A DNA stretch of 64,000 nt, from positions 6,014,001 to 6,078,000 of the forward strand of contig NZ_CP015992.1 in assembly GCF_001708505.1 (NCBI RefSeq), given 5' to 3'. The stretch's first letter is position 1. Each line of letters opens with the position of its first letter. Below, one piece after another: positions 17,478 through 26,886 of this stretch. The notes beneath the pieces were generated by a model, which had not been told where the DNA came from, made no database searches, and was given only the letters and a program-made list of their open reading frames with translations. Source of the DNA: Pseudomonas sp. TCU-HL1 (GTDB lineage Bacteria; Pseudomonadota; Gammaproteobacteria; Pseudomonadales; Pseudomonadaceae). The position numbers were made by a program, and so were the translations under genes.

Positions 17478-18218
17478 ATGGACATCACCCAATCAGAGAA
17501 ACTCTTTCTTAAAACGCTCTCCGATGACGGGTCCAGCCCCAAGCTGAAACGAACACTTGAAAATTGCAAACTATCTTGCGACCTCATTGAGCAGTCTAAC
17601 GAGGCAATGAGCAAGTCCTCGATTTCGCGCATAGGGATTGCCAATTTTGGCGGACCAGCTTACAGCACAATCGCGAATAGCAATTCCAAAGCAAGGATGT
17701 ACGTTGACTTAAGAATTAGGGAGTATCAGACGAAGCTTCTGTCAAGGCCAATTAGAAGCACTCCTTTCCCAGATTCGAAGTTGGACATACCCTCTCTGGA
17801 GTTCAAGCGGACTCTCGCTGACCTAGAGCAAAGAAATAAACTTCTTCAAATCATGCTAGAGGATCTCAAGGAGCGATTAACATTCGCTACGCGAGGGCGC
17901 CCAACTCGAATCGGAGCCGCCATTCATCTTGGTCCCGACCCGGTCACTGGCGCACTTCAAGTACCCACCGACGAGAACTCCCCTGGCGCCTTCATCACTC
18001 AAAACTCTCTGAACGACGAAATCCAACTCGCCCTGGAGGTCCTTCGGAGGATACTAATATTAATCGATGATAGGGACCCACTGAGGTCTACCGCGAGCTT
18101 AAGTTGGCAGTCCCATGATGGCAGGCGTTACTTAAGAGCTGAGACAGAAGCAGAATTTCTTACCCTAGCCACCCAGTCCGAAACCTCTGTTCTCCTCCGC
18201 TTACTCCACATTGTCTGA
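17478..18218 (+). CDS. Third gene of the recombinase trio, unknown fold
   Basis: 246 residues beginning MDITQSEKLFLKTLSDDG. Hydrophilic and mostly helical by composition, with a probable coiled coil around residues 105-135 (LEFKRTLADLEQRNKLLQIMLEDLKERL) and no catalytic motif I recognise. Its place directly after two recombinase-like genes and its size match the small accessory protein of three-gene transposition modules (the tnpC position of Tn554, or the small gene in gamma-mobile trios). Inferred to assist recombination or target choice; the trio ends here, and the next genes run on the opposite strand. Confidence 0.6.
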   Translation: MDITQSEKLFLKTLSDDGSSPKLKRTLENCKLSCDLIEQSNEAMSKSSISRIGIANFGGPAYSTIANSNSKARMYVDLRIREYQTKLLSRPIRSTPFPDSKLDIPSLEFKRTLADLEQRNKLLQIMLEDLKERLTFATRGRPTRIGAAIHLGPDPVTGALQVPTDENSPGAFITQNSLNDEIQLALEVLRRILILIDDRDPLRSTASLSWQSHDGRRYLRAETEAEFLTLATQSETSVLLRLLHIV

Positions 18219-18370
18219 CTCCACTTCAGCCCAGTACTTTGCGGCGCCAGAGACCGTCAGCTGCCGGGCGGCCCATTGCAGTTATTCGGCCTTGCTAAAT
18301 ATCAGAAAGACCGTATTCGTCCCGTTATTATTAGCCCTCATCAGCAGGACGCCAAATTGGGTTGCGGCGT

Positions 18371-19681
18371 TCAATAGAATGGACTAATTGCAGGGTCTGA
18401 GTTGCCAAACTCAAACTCCAGCCAGTCATCAGACTCATCCTCTCCGCCGGGAACAACTGTAACGGAAGAAGGCAGACGCCCCTCATTGAGGAATACTTCA
18501 AAGGGGTTGAAACGCGCGTTGATGACATCTCGGCTTCCGAGAGATGACCAGTCATGGAGTAAATTCATCTCCTGTGCTGTGCAACGCCCGGCAAGGATTT
18601 CCAATAACTCCCTTGCGCTAATTCTGACACGATTTCCTGACATCTCATGACCTCCGTGAAATCCCAATCCATAGCCCGAGTCGCGTGATTGCGTCGCACC
18701 ATTAACCGGCATTGATACTGGGCTTGGGAATCGTGAAACCATTTCCCGTAGCAATAGTTCCAGTCCAGGTGAAATATCATGGCATCTGTTATTTATCAAA
18801 GCTCCGTGCATGCTATAGGTTACGTCTCTATTGTCGAGCCAGTTTCTTCGGCCTTCTCGTACAGATAGTAAAAGGACAAAGTTGACCGATGTGTGCTGGC
18901 GCAAAAAGTCTTCTGCTATGGTTTTGGCGCTGACTTCATTCCAAAATGATCGATAGTCGGACAGCGTTCGGCTGTCGCCATCACCCACGATTATGCCAGT
19001 GATCCCCTCGGCACCACGGAGTTGTTTTGCTTTGGCGCGTAACGCGTTAAAGAGTGGGTTCCGGTCCTTAATTGTGGGAATGTCGTAGGCGGCATGCGAT
19101 CCTGAATTATATGGCGACCGGCTTGGATCAATCGTGACTTGAATAGATGTAGATTCATTTTCAACCTCAAATTCGAGAATTTTATTTCCTGCAGCGATCT
19201 GGGCCTTTAGCTGGGGCTCAACTTGCGTTCGAACAAATTCAGCAAGACGGTTGGCCGGCGGAAGCTTGAGCCGTGTTTTGGTGCCACGGGCAGACAATTC
19301 CCGACAGTCGCCGGCGCGAAGCTCCATCCCCCCTATTGGCAAACCAAGTCGAGTCTTGCAGGCTTCAATCAGATTGCTTAATTCTTGGAATGGATTCTGC
19401 TCGTCCAGCCCCTCATCTGAAACCACGGTAATGTCTGCGGTAAAAGCCAAGTCTCCGTTATCGAACGCCAGATCGGGGCAGCGCCCAGACGGGAGCGGGA
19501 GTTCGCAGCGAAGGTTCCCGAGGCCGGACAGTGCATGCAGAACGGCAACCTCCCACATGACGGCAAGTCGATCTTTGCCTGGCCGGTTCAGGCGATGGGC
19601 CAGCGATTTCACGGTGCTCGAGTCGATGATCGAGCGTAGATCATTGAGAGCACGTTGAAGATAACGTCGCGCGAAGATCAT
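18371..19681 (-). CDS. Unknown protein with possible PD-(D/E)XK-like region
   Basis: 436 residues, not assigned to a named family. Around residues 43-85 the order WEVAVLHALSGLG, GRCPDLAFDNGDL, FTADITVVSD resembles the core of PD-(D/E)XK nucleases (a helix with Glu, a strand with Pro-Asp, a second strand), but the canonical E-x-K is replaced by A-D-I-T, so activity is uncertain. The middle contains NGIIVGDGDSRTLSDY-like strands, and the C-terminus is acidic (GGEDESDDWLEFEFG). It starts 31 bases after the stop of the HEPN gene on the same strand, so the two form an operon. Position at the island end beside the integration genes is typical of defence cargo. Confidence 0.55.
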   Translation of the reverse strand: MIFARRYLQRALNDLRSIIDSSTVKSLAHRLNRPGKDRLAVMWEVAVLHALSGLGNLRCELPLPSGRCPDLAFDNGDLAFTADITVVSDEGLDEQNPFQELSNLIEACKTRLGLPIGGMELRAGDCRELSARGTKTRLKLPPANRLAEFVRTQVEPQLKAQIAAGNKILEFEVENESTSIQVTIDPSRSPYNSGSHAAYDIPTIKDRNPLFNALRAKAKQLRGAEGITGIIVGDGDSRTLSDYRSFWNEVSAKTIAEDFLRQHTSVNFVLLLSVREGRRNWLDNRDVTYSMHGALINNRCHDISPGLELLLREMVSRFPSPVSMPVNGATQSRDSGYGLGFHGGHEMSGNRVRISARELLEILAGRCTAQEMNLLHDWSSLGSRDVINARFNPFEVFLNEGRLPSSVTVVPGGEDESDDWLEFEFGNSDPAISPFY

Positions 19682-19712
19682 TTGGACCTGCAGGGCAAAG
19701 GTGATTGTTCGT

Positions 19713-20324
19713 TCACAGCGTGAATCGTTCTGGTTGAGCTTCAGTTCGTTGCTGCATTTTCTGCTGAGCGCATCGGATAACGATCTGCAGTACCTCGTTC
19801 ATCCCTTCCAATAGTGGTCGTTGCGCATCGGAGTACGCTTTCTGACCATGGAAGAGGTTACAACGCGCCTGGTAGATCAAAGCCATGAGTGCCTGGATAT
19901 CGCCTTGGCGGGAACACTGAACCAATTTCTGGTCTCTATCGTAGTCTGGTTCACCGGTCGTGTAGTCTTCATGCAGGTAGAGTTGGCCTGATTCTATAAA
20001 ATGCAGTGCATTCTCCATCCGCCTCGCTGCAGTAAGGGCCGAGCGTAAAGTGTTCTCGCCGCAAAAACGCACTATAAATATAGTAGCCGCCATACGATCC
20101 GGGGGAGGGCCGTATGGCTTCTTGTTCTTCCACCGAAACCGGAAAATACTTTGGTCATTTTCATTGATCAAGATTCTGGCCGATTCTTCGTAGAGTCGAT
20201 TGAAAACGATCCACAGCGCAAAGAATCGATCAAAAACCCCTGCAATAGAATTGTCACAGGCTTGAGCTTTGCGCAGCCACGCTTCGCAGAACTCATTCAG
20301 TCGCTCCAGGTTTACCTCGGGCAT
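19713..20324 (-). CDS. HEPN-domain protein with RxxxxH motif
   Basis: 203 residues, mostly helical. Near the C-terminus, IYQARCNLFHGQKAYSDAQRPLLEGMNEVL (about residues 152-181) carries R-x4-H (RCNLFH), the catalytic motif of HEPN ribonucleases, in the usual context of a helix followed by a second helix with many leucines. HEPN proteins act as RNases or as RNA-binding partners in toxin-antitoxin, abortive-infection and other defence systems. First gene of a two-gene operon with the possible nuclease-fold protein downstream. No recognised antitoxin is adjacent. The pairing is inferred from spacing only. Confidence 0.7.
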   Translation of the reverse strand: MPEVNLERLNEFCEAWLRKAQACDNSIAGVFDRFFALWIVFNRLYEESARILINENDQSIFRFRWKNKKPYGPPPDRMAATIFIVRFCGENTLRSALTAARRMENALHFIESGQLYLHEDYTTGEPDYDRDQKLVQCSRQGDIQALMALIYQARCNLFHGQKAYSDAQRPLLEGMNEVLQIVIRCAQQKMQQRTEAQPERFTL

Positions 20325-20564
20325 GCTCTTCCTTGGTCCACGATAATAATAAACTCCATCTTTATAGCCGGTACCAGTTTTCCAGTCCAGTTAGATAACC
20401 AGCGAATCAAACCAATTGGCTATGCTCCGGATTGTTGCTGTCGAAAAGAGAAATTCCGCGAAACTTAGCATGGCATTGCATTCTCGGTGGTATAGGTGTG
20501 ATTTACCAAGTGAGCAGTGTAGGATTACAGAAGACAGTACGGTACCTGCGAGGAAGGAGTTGAC

Positions 20565-20921
20565 ATGTCGAAACTGGCAGAGTTTAAAGCGCTTGAGGCT
20601 CAGCTTGCTGAGCAGCTTAAACAACTGGATGCGATGAAGAGTGATGTAGGCCTTAAGCGTGAAATTGAGTTCGAGTCGAAATTGCGGGCTCTGATGGCGG
20701 AGTACGACATTGGCCTCCGTGGCATCATTGCTTTGTTGGATCCGCAGGTCAGCGTGCGCAAGGAGTCTCACGCAGCTGGTCAACGTCGGGCACGCCAAAT
20801 CAAGACCTACAAAAATCCACACACGGGCGAAGCTATACAAACCAAGGGTGGAAACCATCGTGTGCTGAAAGCTTGGAAAGCAGAATTTGGGGCCCAGACC
20901 GTCGAGAGTTGGCTGCAGTAG
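20565..20921 (+). CDS. MvaT/MvaU-like H-NS family nucleoid protein
   Basis: 118 residues with an N-terminal coiled coil (MSKLAEFKALEAQLAEQLKQLDAMKSD, about residues 1-27) for oligomerisation and a C-terminal DNA-binding region (KTYKNPHTGEAIQTKGGNHRVLKAWKAEFG, about 82-111) with the NPHTGE and GGNH signatures of Pseudomonas MvaT/MvaU/Pmr. Such proteins silence AT-rich foreign DNA. A strong ribosome site (GAAGGAG) precedes ATG 20565. Carriage of an own xenogeneic silencer on a mobile island is known from plasmids (Pmr of pCAR1) and would dampen the cost of the AT-rich cargo. Confidence 0.88.
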   Translation: MSKLAEFKALEAQLAEQLKQLDAMKSDVGLKREIEFESKLRALMAEYDIGLRGIIALLDPQVSVRKESHAAGQRRARQIKTYKNPHTGEAIQTKGGNHRVLKAWKAEFGAQTVESWLQ

Positions 20922-21073
20922 TCTACGAGTCATTTCTCGCCTAGCAGCGGCTTGATGTTGGCAAGCGCCCGTCTTGAAACGCGGGCGCGATTGATTGCCA
21001 CAGCTTCACTCAAGAGGTTTGCGGCTGTGCCCTGACTACAAGCGACTCGGCACCTCGCCCTGCCTTCAGGACA

Positions 21074-21883
21074 TTAAGGTGCGATGAACAGCTCGTCCCA
21101 GTTCCTACGCGAGAGCTCCTGGCATGCTCGGGGGGCGCCCCCGAAACACCTTAGCGAGGATTTCGACAGATACGCTTCTGACTCGTAGGTGATCGGATTG
21201 CCCAATTGATTGAGTAGGACGCCCCTGGCACCAATGAGAATGGCATGACCCGCAACAATATCGTGCGCTGAGACAGGAACGAGAGAGACACCGGCCACAG
21301 CATCTCCGGCCGCTACTCGGGCCAAGCGATACGCAATGCTCGGCATGGGGATGAACTCAGCGGGAAAGCAGAGTTTGGCATTGAGTTCTGCCTTGTTGAC
21401 CGCTGCAGTACTCACCAGCAGCTTGCTACCTATTGCTAGCTCAAGGTGCTCAAGCCGATGAAGAAGGATCTGGCCATTGCGCAGGACGCCTCCTGTACCT
21501 TTCGCCCAGGAAATGCAGTCAGGCCCTCGGTCGTTGGTAACCGGCGCGTAGACGACGCCGAGCACGGGCACCGCATTTTGCAAAAGCCCAACCGATATCG
21601 CCGACCCCCGACGCCCAAGCAGGAAGTCACTTGTTCCATCGTTGGGATCTACTACCCAACAGAACTCATGCCCAGTGAGGCGACGGCCCGTCTCTTCACC
21701 CCAGAAATCGCAGTCCAACAGGGCGAGCAGCTCTCTGCGCAGCGCCACCTCAATTTCGACATCGACCTCGGCCTTGTCCCCGCTACCTCTCGGACCATCA
21801 GGGCGATCCCATTCTGCAGCCAGCAGCTTCCCAACTGACAACACCTGCTCAATCACCCGCGCCAACAAATCCACGCAATTCAT
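21074..21883 (-). CDS. Inositol monophosphatase / CysQ-family phosphatase
   Basis: 269 residues from ATG 21883. The Li-sensitive phosphatase motifs are present: FWGEETG (metal-binding Glu pair region, about residue 69), WVVDPNDGTSDF (DP-x-DGT, about 83-94) and SAHDIVAGHAILIGARG (the usual W-D-x-A-x-G motif with His for Trp, about 207). CysQ enzymes remove the 3' phosphate of PAP; relatives act on inositol or nucleotide phosphates, and the substrate cannot be told here. The gene runs divergently from the giant NACHT gene with about 270 bases between the start codons, so they could share regulation; a role in clearing or making a nucleotide signal for the neighbour is speculation. Confidence 0.75.
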   Translation of the reverse strand: MNCVDLLARVIEQVLSVGKLLAAEWDRPDGPRGSGDKAEVDVEIEVALRRELLALLDCDFWGEETGRRLTGHEFCWVVDPNDGTSDFLLGRRGSAISVGLLQNAVPVLGVVYAPVTNDRGPDCISWAKGTGGVLRNGQILLHRLEHLELAIGSKLLVSTAAVNKAELNAKLCFPAEFIPMPSIAYRLARVAAGDAVAGVSLVPVSAHDIVAGHAILIGARGVLLNQLGNPITYESEAYLSKSSLRCFGGAPRACQELSRRNWDELFIAP

Positions 21884-22150
21884 AACTCTTTCACCAAACC
21901 GAGCAAATACGATGCAGTGCTTCGCCACTGCGCTCCCGGCATCATGCTAGGCAAAAATAGGTTGATAAAGGTCGCATTCGATTCGCTGCATCCAGCAAGA
22001 AGCGGAAGCAATCAGAGCCTCTGGCTCAGCCCCCCCCCGAATTGCCCTCATAAGCAGGAAAGATATGAGCTAGCAAATGGGGGAGATTCACTTTTGTTAA
22101 AGTTGAGCGAATCTGACTGCCCCTCTCCTGCATTAAGGATCGAGAGCCCC

Positions 22151-25100
22151 ATGGACGACTATCTTGACCTCGACCGCCGCTTCTCCCTGCTAACGAATTA
22201 CACCAATGATGAGCTTTTCGCATCCGGTGCCTTCGGTAAGCGCCTTCCTTGGAGCAAAGTGCTGGAAGGCCGTTTCTCCATTATCGTGGCTAGGGCCAAC
22301 TTCGGGAAAACGATGGAGCTCAAGGCTAAGAGCATGGAAATGCGCAGGGAAGGTCACCCGTGCATTTACGTTGCGCTGCATAAAGTCTTGGGCGAGGCCC
22401 TCGTCGAAGACGCCCTCGACGCTGAAGACGGCGCTGCATTCGATAGTTGGAAGAGAGAGGGGGGCAGTTTAACAGCGTTTGTCGACTCCCTCGATGAGGC
22501 ATCCCTAGGAACAGAGGACGGCATTCGTAAGGCACTGAAACGCCTGGGTAGAGCGATGGATTGGCCCAATGCTGACATCCGGTGGGTCCTGTCCTCTCGC
22601 CCGGCCGTTCTCACTGAAGAGGTGCTCACACTACTCCAGTCCGAACTGCGCACCATGCTCCACACTGGAGTATCGGACGATGACGAGTTCGACTTGGCCT
22701 TTGCTCAGGCGACGGACTCGCAGAGCGGCGAGTGTGAAGTCGAGCAGCAGACTGGGGCGGTGCTTGGGGACATGCCATCTCTCGGCGACCTCAAACACCT
22801 AGCAACCTCCAGCAAGATCGAAAGCAAGCCCGTGCCTGGGGAGCAATTGAAGTTATTCGCACTGCTTCCCCTCGACGACAACGCAGCAGAGCGCTATTTG
22901 CGTAGTCACTTAAAAGTCGCTCATGCAAACGACACGCTCAATGTCGCTAGGTTGTACGGGCTTGCACGACTGACCGAGGGCCCCGGCGGTCTGGACATAT
23001 TGGCCTACATTGATCCAGTGCAGAATCCGCCTCAGCACCTCACTCAAGTGCTCGAGAAGGTGGTTGGTTCAGTTCAACACCAACAGCGCGCTGATCCTCG
23101 AGAGAACCGGATCGGTAACCCATTACCTGAAAGTCTCGACGAGGCCATTGGACGATTGGCTTGTGCCTCCACAATGTGCCAATTGCCCAACATTGAAATT
23201 TCCTCAAAGGCGCTTCGATATCGCGAAGGCGTCCTGTCCGCTCGCCCTCTAATTGCGTCCGTTTTGTCTGAGCAATCGCTGGCATACCTGCTGGGCTCAC
23301 GTCTCTTCATCGACTCTGGTCAACACCAAGTCAAAATCTACCCCGATGATCTGCTGCCGTTCCTCGCAGCCAAGCGATTGGCATCTCTGGTTAGGTCGCC
23401 CGACCATGCCCGTAGGTTGCTCGCGACCTTTACCTGGAACTCCACAACTGGCGAATGTGGGGTCCATCGATCAATGCTTCCAGTGGCCGGCTGGCTGGCC
23501 GTGTTCAGCTCGCACTGCCGTCAAGTACTCCTAAATGTGGAACCACAGGCGGTCGCGTTCTTTGGTGACCTTAGAAACCCTTGCGTTCTCCTCCATGAAG
23601 CATCACTCGCACTTGAGCGAGCTATTAAGCGGCTCGTATCGGCAGGAGACACTTTGGGGCGTGGGTTCTATACGCTTACGGCGGAGAATTACTGGCAGGC
23701 CGCCAAACCAGGTATCGGACCTACCCTGCAGCGCTTGTTTGACACATACAACGCAGATTGGCATGCCAAGAGCGCACTCTTGGAAATCGCAAGCCATTCG
23801 CGCTTGGAGCTCTTCCGTGATGCGATCTTAGCGGGTCACGAGAGTGATTACGCCAGATTGCTTGATGACCAACTCGACCTGAATTACATCCTCGCCCTTG
23901 AGCGAGACGATGATTATCAGGCTCTCGGAGCAGCCCTGAAAACCAGGCCGGATTTGCCCGAGTCTCGCGCTACACGCTTGGTGGCGGCGCTTGCGTGGAA
24001 AGCGCTTGATGCCAAGTCCATCGCAGAAATAGCAGCAACACAATTCAACACGCGCCGCGGCGGCTTTTCCATTGACTGGGTGCTCACTGGCCATGTCGCA
24101 CGAAAAGCAAGCAACACGGGGCTCTACAAGCTGACTCGTTCACTGCTGCTGCGACTGATCCGCATCAATCTGGACGTAGTAGAGCATTGGGGGGCGCAGA
24201 AGCATGTTGAGCTTGTAATGGACCTGCTGGCACTTGTAATCAAGCGTTCGGCAGTGGAGTCCTCGCGAACCGCCCATTTGTGTCTGGTGCTCAATCGCTA
24301 TGTAAATGAACACCACTTCGGCACCGCCGACATGGTCAAGCTGCAAAGCGCGCTAACGGAGAACAATGACGTTCGCCTGGCGTTCCTACGTGGTCTTGTC
24401 CATTCAACTGATAGAAATTCAGATGGAATTTGGCGTGCGGTATTCGGGTACTGCTCCATCTATCAGTACATCGCAGGTGATGAGGTGTTACTCGGCGAAC
24501 CGGGCTTTGTCGAGGTCATCACGTCGAGGACCAGTGCGCCCGCAGTGGCCCCTCGAAGGTCAGATAAGACCGGACGTGCTGAGCCCAAGATTGACTCCGC
24601 GTCCAGAGACGCGCTTTTGCACATAGTGGACGGAATTCGAGACGCCTCGAAAGTGGACGCTCTAGCCTGGGTGGCGCAGTGGCTGTATCAGACCAGTGCG
24701 GAGTCCCGCTATAGCGAGTGCAACTTCGCGGTTTTTGAACGGGCTGCTGGCAGAGAAATTTCCCAGGCTGTACGCATGGGCCTGAGTACGCTGTGGCGTA
24801 CCAAGGATCCGATCTGGAAGGAAGATGAGCCCCATTCCACCTTCAACATCACCATCGCAGGCTTGCAGGGCTTGCACCTCGACATTGGGGACGGCTCTAA
24901 AATTAGTGCACTTAGCGAGCCGGAGGTGCGGCTCGCCATTAGATATGCCCGATTCGAACTCAACGGGTACCCCAAGTGGTTCTGGAGCCTTGTGGCTGCA
25001 CATGAGCAAGCTGCAAGTGATGAACTCCGTACATTCTTGGTAAGCGCCGACAAGGGCCAGGTGTCTCTTGAAAAAGCTGAAGTCTTGGTTCGGTATCTTG

Positions 25101-26497
25101 ATGAGGCGCCGTTAACTATTCAGCAACGACTCGCCGGCGCGGTCTGGAACTTTGTCGTCAGCAACACTGATATAAGTGAGTACACGACAGAGGCCGCCCT
25201 GAAAATCGCCATCAGCAACGATGAATATGCTGATCAGGAAAACTTCGAGAGAGAGGCCTGGAGACGGATGGAGACCTCCTTCGACGTTGACCCTCTGCCT
25301 TTAACAGGAACTCCTACCCTTCTTCTGGCCGAGGGGCAAGACGCGCAGCGGCGCTTCCACCGGGAGCGCTCGAATGCCATTGTTTGGGGCAGCTTCTGGT
25401 TGTGGGCTTATCCCGGCACGTTTTCCGAGATGTGGAATCGCTGGAAATCGGACAAGGCACAAGCGGCCGAGCGATTCATGTTAGCTCTTGCTGCCCATCT
25501 TGGAGAAAACCGTGGCGCTCGACTCCGGGAGGTAGCGGAGAAAGGAACTGCTGGCCTCACAACTCTAAAGACTCTTTATGAATGGGTAAGGTCGGTAGTG
25601 CGGGAGGAAGACGACATAGTGCGCGACGGAGGTGACGTCTTTACACCAGGGGAGCGGGACCATGCTCAGCGCCTGCGAGAGGCTCTCGTGCCAGCCATCT
25701 CACATGCCAAGTCAGAGCAGGCCTATGAGATACTCCAAGAGTTGCAACTAAACGCAACTGGCCCAAGGGCAAAATATTTGCGGTACATGCAGTTCATGAT
25801 GCGCGAAGAACAATTTGCGACGACGCCAATCGCGCAAACTGAATACTTCGAGTTTGAGCGGAGCTTTGCCCCGCGAATCTCCACATACGTAGAGTTCGCT
25901 ATGGCCATCGAGACGGACCTTCTGACCGCCAAGAGTCAAATCGAAACTGGTGAGTTCAGCCTTCGGCGCTTCTTTAACTTGCTGACCTTCAATCGAATCA
26001 AGTCAGACAACGAAGGTCTAGCGCTCGAGGAGGACTTCCAGGCCCTATTGGGAAGTGAGCTGAACCACACCGCAGGGGGTCGTTATACAGTGACACTTGA
26101 GTCCATTCTCCCAGAAGGCACGCGTCGCGATGTGCTTTGCCAGAGCGGCACACTGAGAGCCACAGTCGAACTCAAAATGTCAGTGAGATGGACCTTAAAT
26201 GACTACCTACAGGCGTTAAAGGACCAGCTCCAGGGGCAGTACATGATGGCCCCTAATTCGAAGATCGGCTTTTTTATAGTGGTGCTCCAGAAGAAGCGCA
26301 AATGGAAAAGTCCAGAAGGCAAGTGGATTGGGTTTGACGAAGTCATAGCCATTCTCAAAAACAAAGCTCGCGAAGAGGAGATCAAGGATAGCTCGGTATT
26401 TCTTCGGGTAATTGGAATTGATGCATCCCCGAAAGAGGATTTCCGCGAATCCAGCAAAAATCAAAAAACCAAAATCGACTCAGCAACTACCAGTTAA
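22151..26497 (+). CDS. Giant NACHT-type STAND NTPase with C-terminal PD-(D/E)XK nuclease
   Basis: 1448 residues from ATG 22151 (AAGGA 11 bases upstream). N-terminal NTPase: P-loop IVARANFGKT (residues 45-54, with Ala in place of the first Gly of Walker A), Walker B LTAFVDSLDEA (about 108-117) with the NACHT-style D-x-L-D-E, and WVLSSRP (about 145-151) as sensor. The middle ~1000 residues look helical and repeat-like without clear TPR units. Near the C-terminus RRDVL then VELKM gives D1327, E1340 and K1342, a proper PD-(D/E)XK core, followed by YLQALKDQLQGQYM. This is the order NTPase, sensor, effector seen in reverse relative to most Avs proteins, where the nuclease is N-terminal. A further in-frame open stretch upstream has no good start. 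Likely anti-phage; not matched to a named system. Confidence 0.75.
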   Translation: MDDYLDLDRRFSLLTNYTNDELFASGAFGKRLPWSKVLEGRFSIIVARANFGKTMELKAKSMEMRREGHPCIYVALHKVLGEALVEDALDAEDGAAFDSWKREGGSLTAFVDSLDEASLGTEDGIRKALKRLGRAMDWPNADIRWVLSSRPAVLTEEVLTLLQSELRTMLHTGVSDDDEFDLAFAQATDSQSGECEVEQQTGAVLGDMPSLGDLKHLATSSKIESKPVPGEQLKLFALLPLDDNAAERYLRSHLKVAHANDTLNVARLYGLARLTEGPGGLDILAYIDPVQNPPQHLTQVLEKVVGSVQHQQRADPRENRIGNPLPESLDEAIGRLACASTMCQLPNIEISSKALRYREGVLSARPLIASVLSEQSLAYLLGSRLFIDSGQHQVKIYPDDLLPFLAAKRLASLVRSPDHARRLLATFTWNSTTGECGVHRSMLPVAGWLAVFSSHCRQVLLNVEPQAVAFFGDLRNPCVLLHEASLALERAIKRLVSAGDTLGRGFYTLTAENYWQAAKPGIGPTLQRLFDTYNADWHAKSALLEIASHSRLELFRDAILAGHESDYARLLDDQLDLNYILALERDDDYQALGAALKTRPDLPESRATRLVAALAWKALDAKSIAEIAATQFNTRRGGFSIDWVLTGHVARKASNTGLYKLTRSLLLRLIRINLDVVEHWGAQKHVELVMDLLALVIKRSAVESSRTAHLCLVLNRYVNEHHFGTADMVKLQSALTENNDVRLAFLRGLVHSTDRNSDGIWRAVFGYCSIYQYIAGDEVLLGEPGFVEVITSRTSAPAVAPRRSDKTGRAEPKIDSASRDALLHIVDGIRDASKVDALAWVAQWLYQTSAESRYSECNFAVFERAAGREISQAVRMGLSTLWRTKDPIWKEDEPHSTFNITIAGLQGLHLDIGDGSKISALSEPEVRLAIRYARFELNGYPKWFWSLVAAHEQAASDELRTFLVSADKGQVSLEKAEVLVRYLDEAPLTIQQRLAGAVWNFVVSNTDISEYTTEAALKIAISNDEYADQENFEREAWRRMETSFDVDPLPLTGTPTLLLAEGQDAQRRFHRERSNAIVWGSFWLWAYPGTFSEMWNRWKSDKAQAAERFMLALAAHLGENRGARLREVAEKGTAGLTTLKTLYEWVRSVVREEDDIVRDGGDVFTPGERDHAQRLREALVPAISHAKSEQAYEILQELQLNATGPRAKYLRYMQFMMREEQFATTPIAQTEYFEFERSFAPRISTYVEFAMAIETDLLTAKSQIETGEFSLRRFFNLLTFNRIKSDNEGLALEEDFQALLGSELNHTAGGRYTVTLESILPEGTRRDVLCQSGTLRATVELKMSVRWTLNDYLQALKDQLQGQYMMAPNSKIGFFIVVLQKKRKWKSPEGKWIGFDEVIAILKNKAREEEIKDSSVFLRVIGIDASPKEDFRESSKNQKTKIDSATTS

Positions 26498-26886
26498 TCT
26501 GGACGGCAACTGAAACCTCTGGAGCAACGCGGCTGTTGGCCTAAAGGGGTGGAAACTGCTCACAGCTCTGAAAATAATCTTGTCGACTACCTTGCGGCCA
26601 AGGAGTTCCAATAATGGATTTTCAATTTGTGATGATTGCGCATAGAGTTTCTATCGAGACTCGACCAAGCATTCCTTAATGCGACATCGCAAGAGAAGAC
26701 CTATCTATTGGGGAAATTAGAAAACTGAAATAGCAATATCATTTTATCCTTAATCAAAAACCTGCACTTCAACTCACCCAGACCCTGGCGGCACTCACAT
26801 CGTATTTTACCCGCATAGCTACTCGCTTATGATCAAACTCCTCCGGGGTTGCGAAAAATACAAAGCCAACACGGAAGTAATATTTA
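26498..26886. other. Gap without a gene between NACHT gene and membrane protein
   Basis: About 390 AT-rich bases. No reading frame with family resemblance, no tRNA and no clear terminator were seen; the promoter of the following membrane-protein gene probably lies here. Confidence 0.5.
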
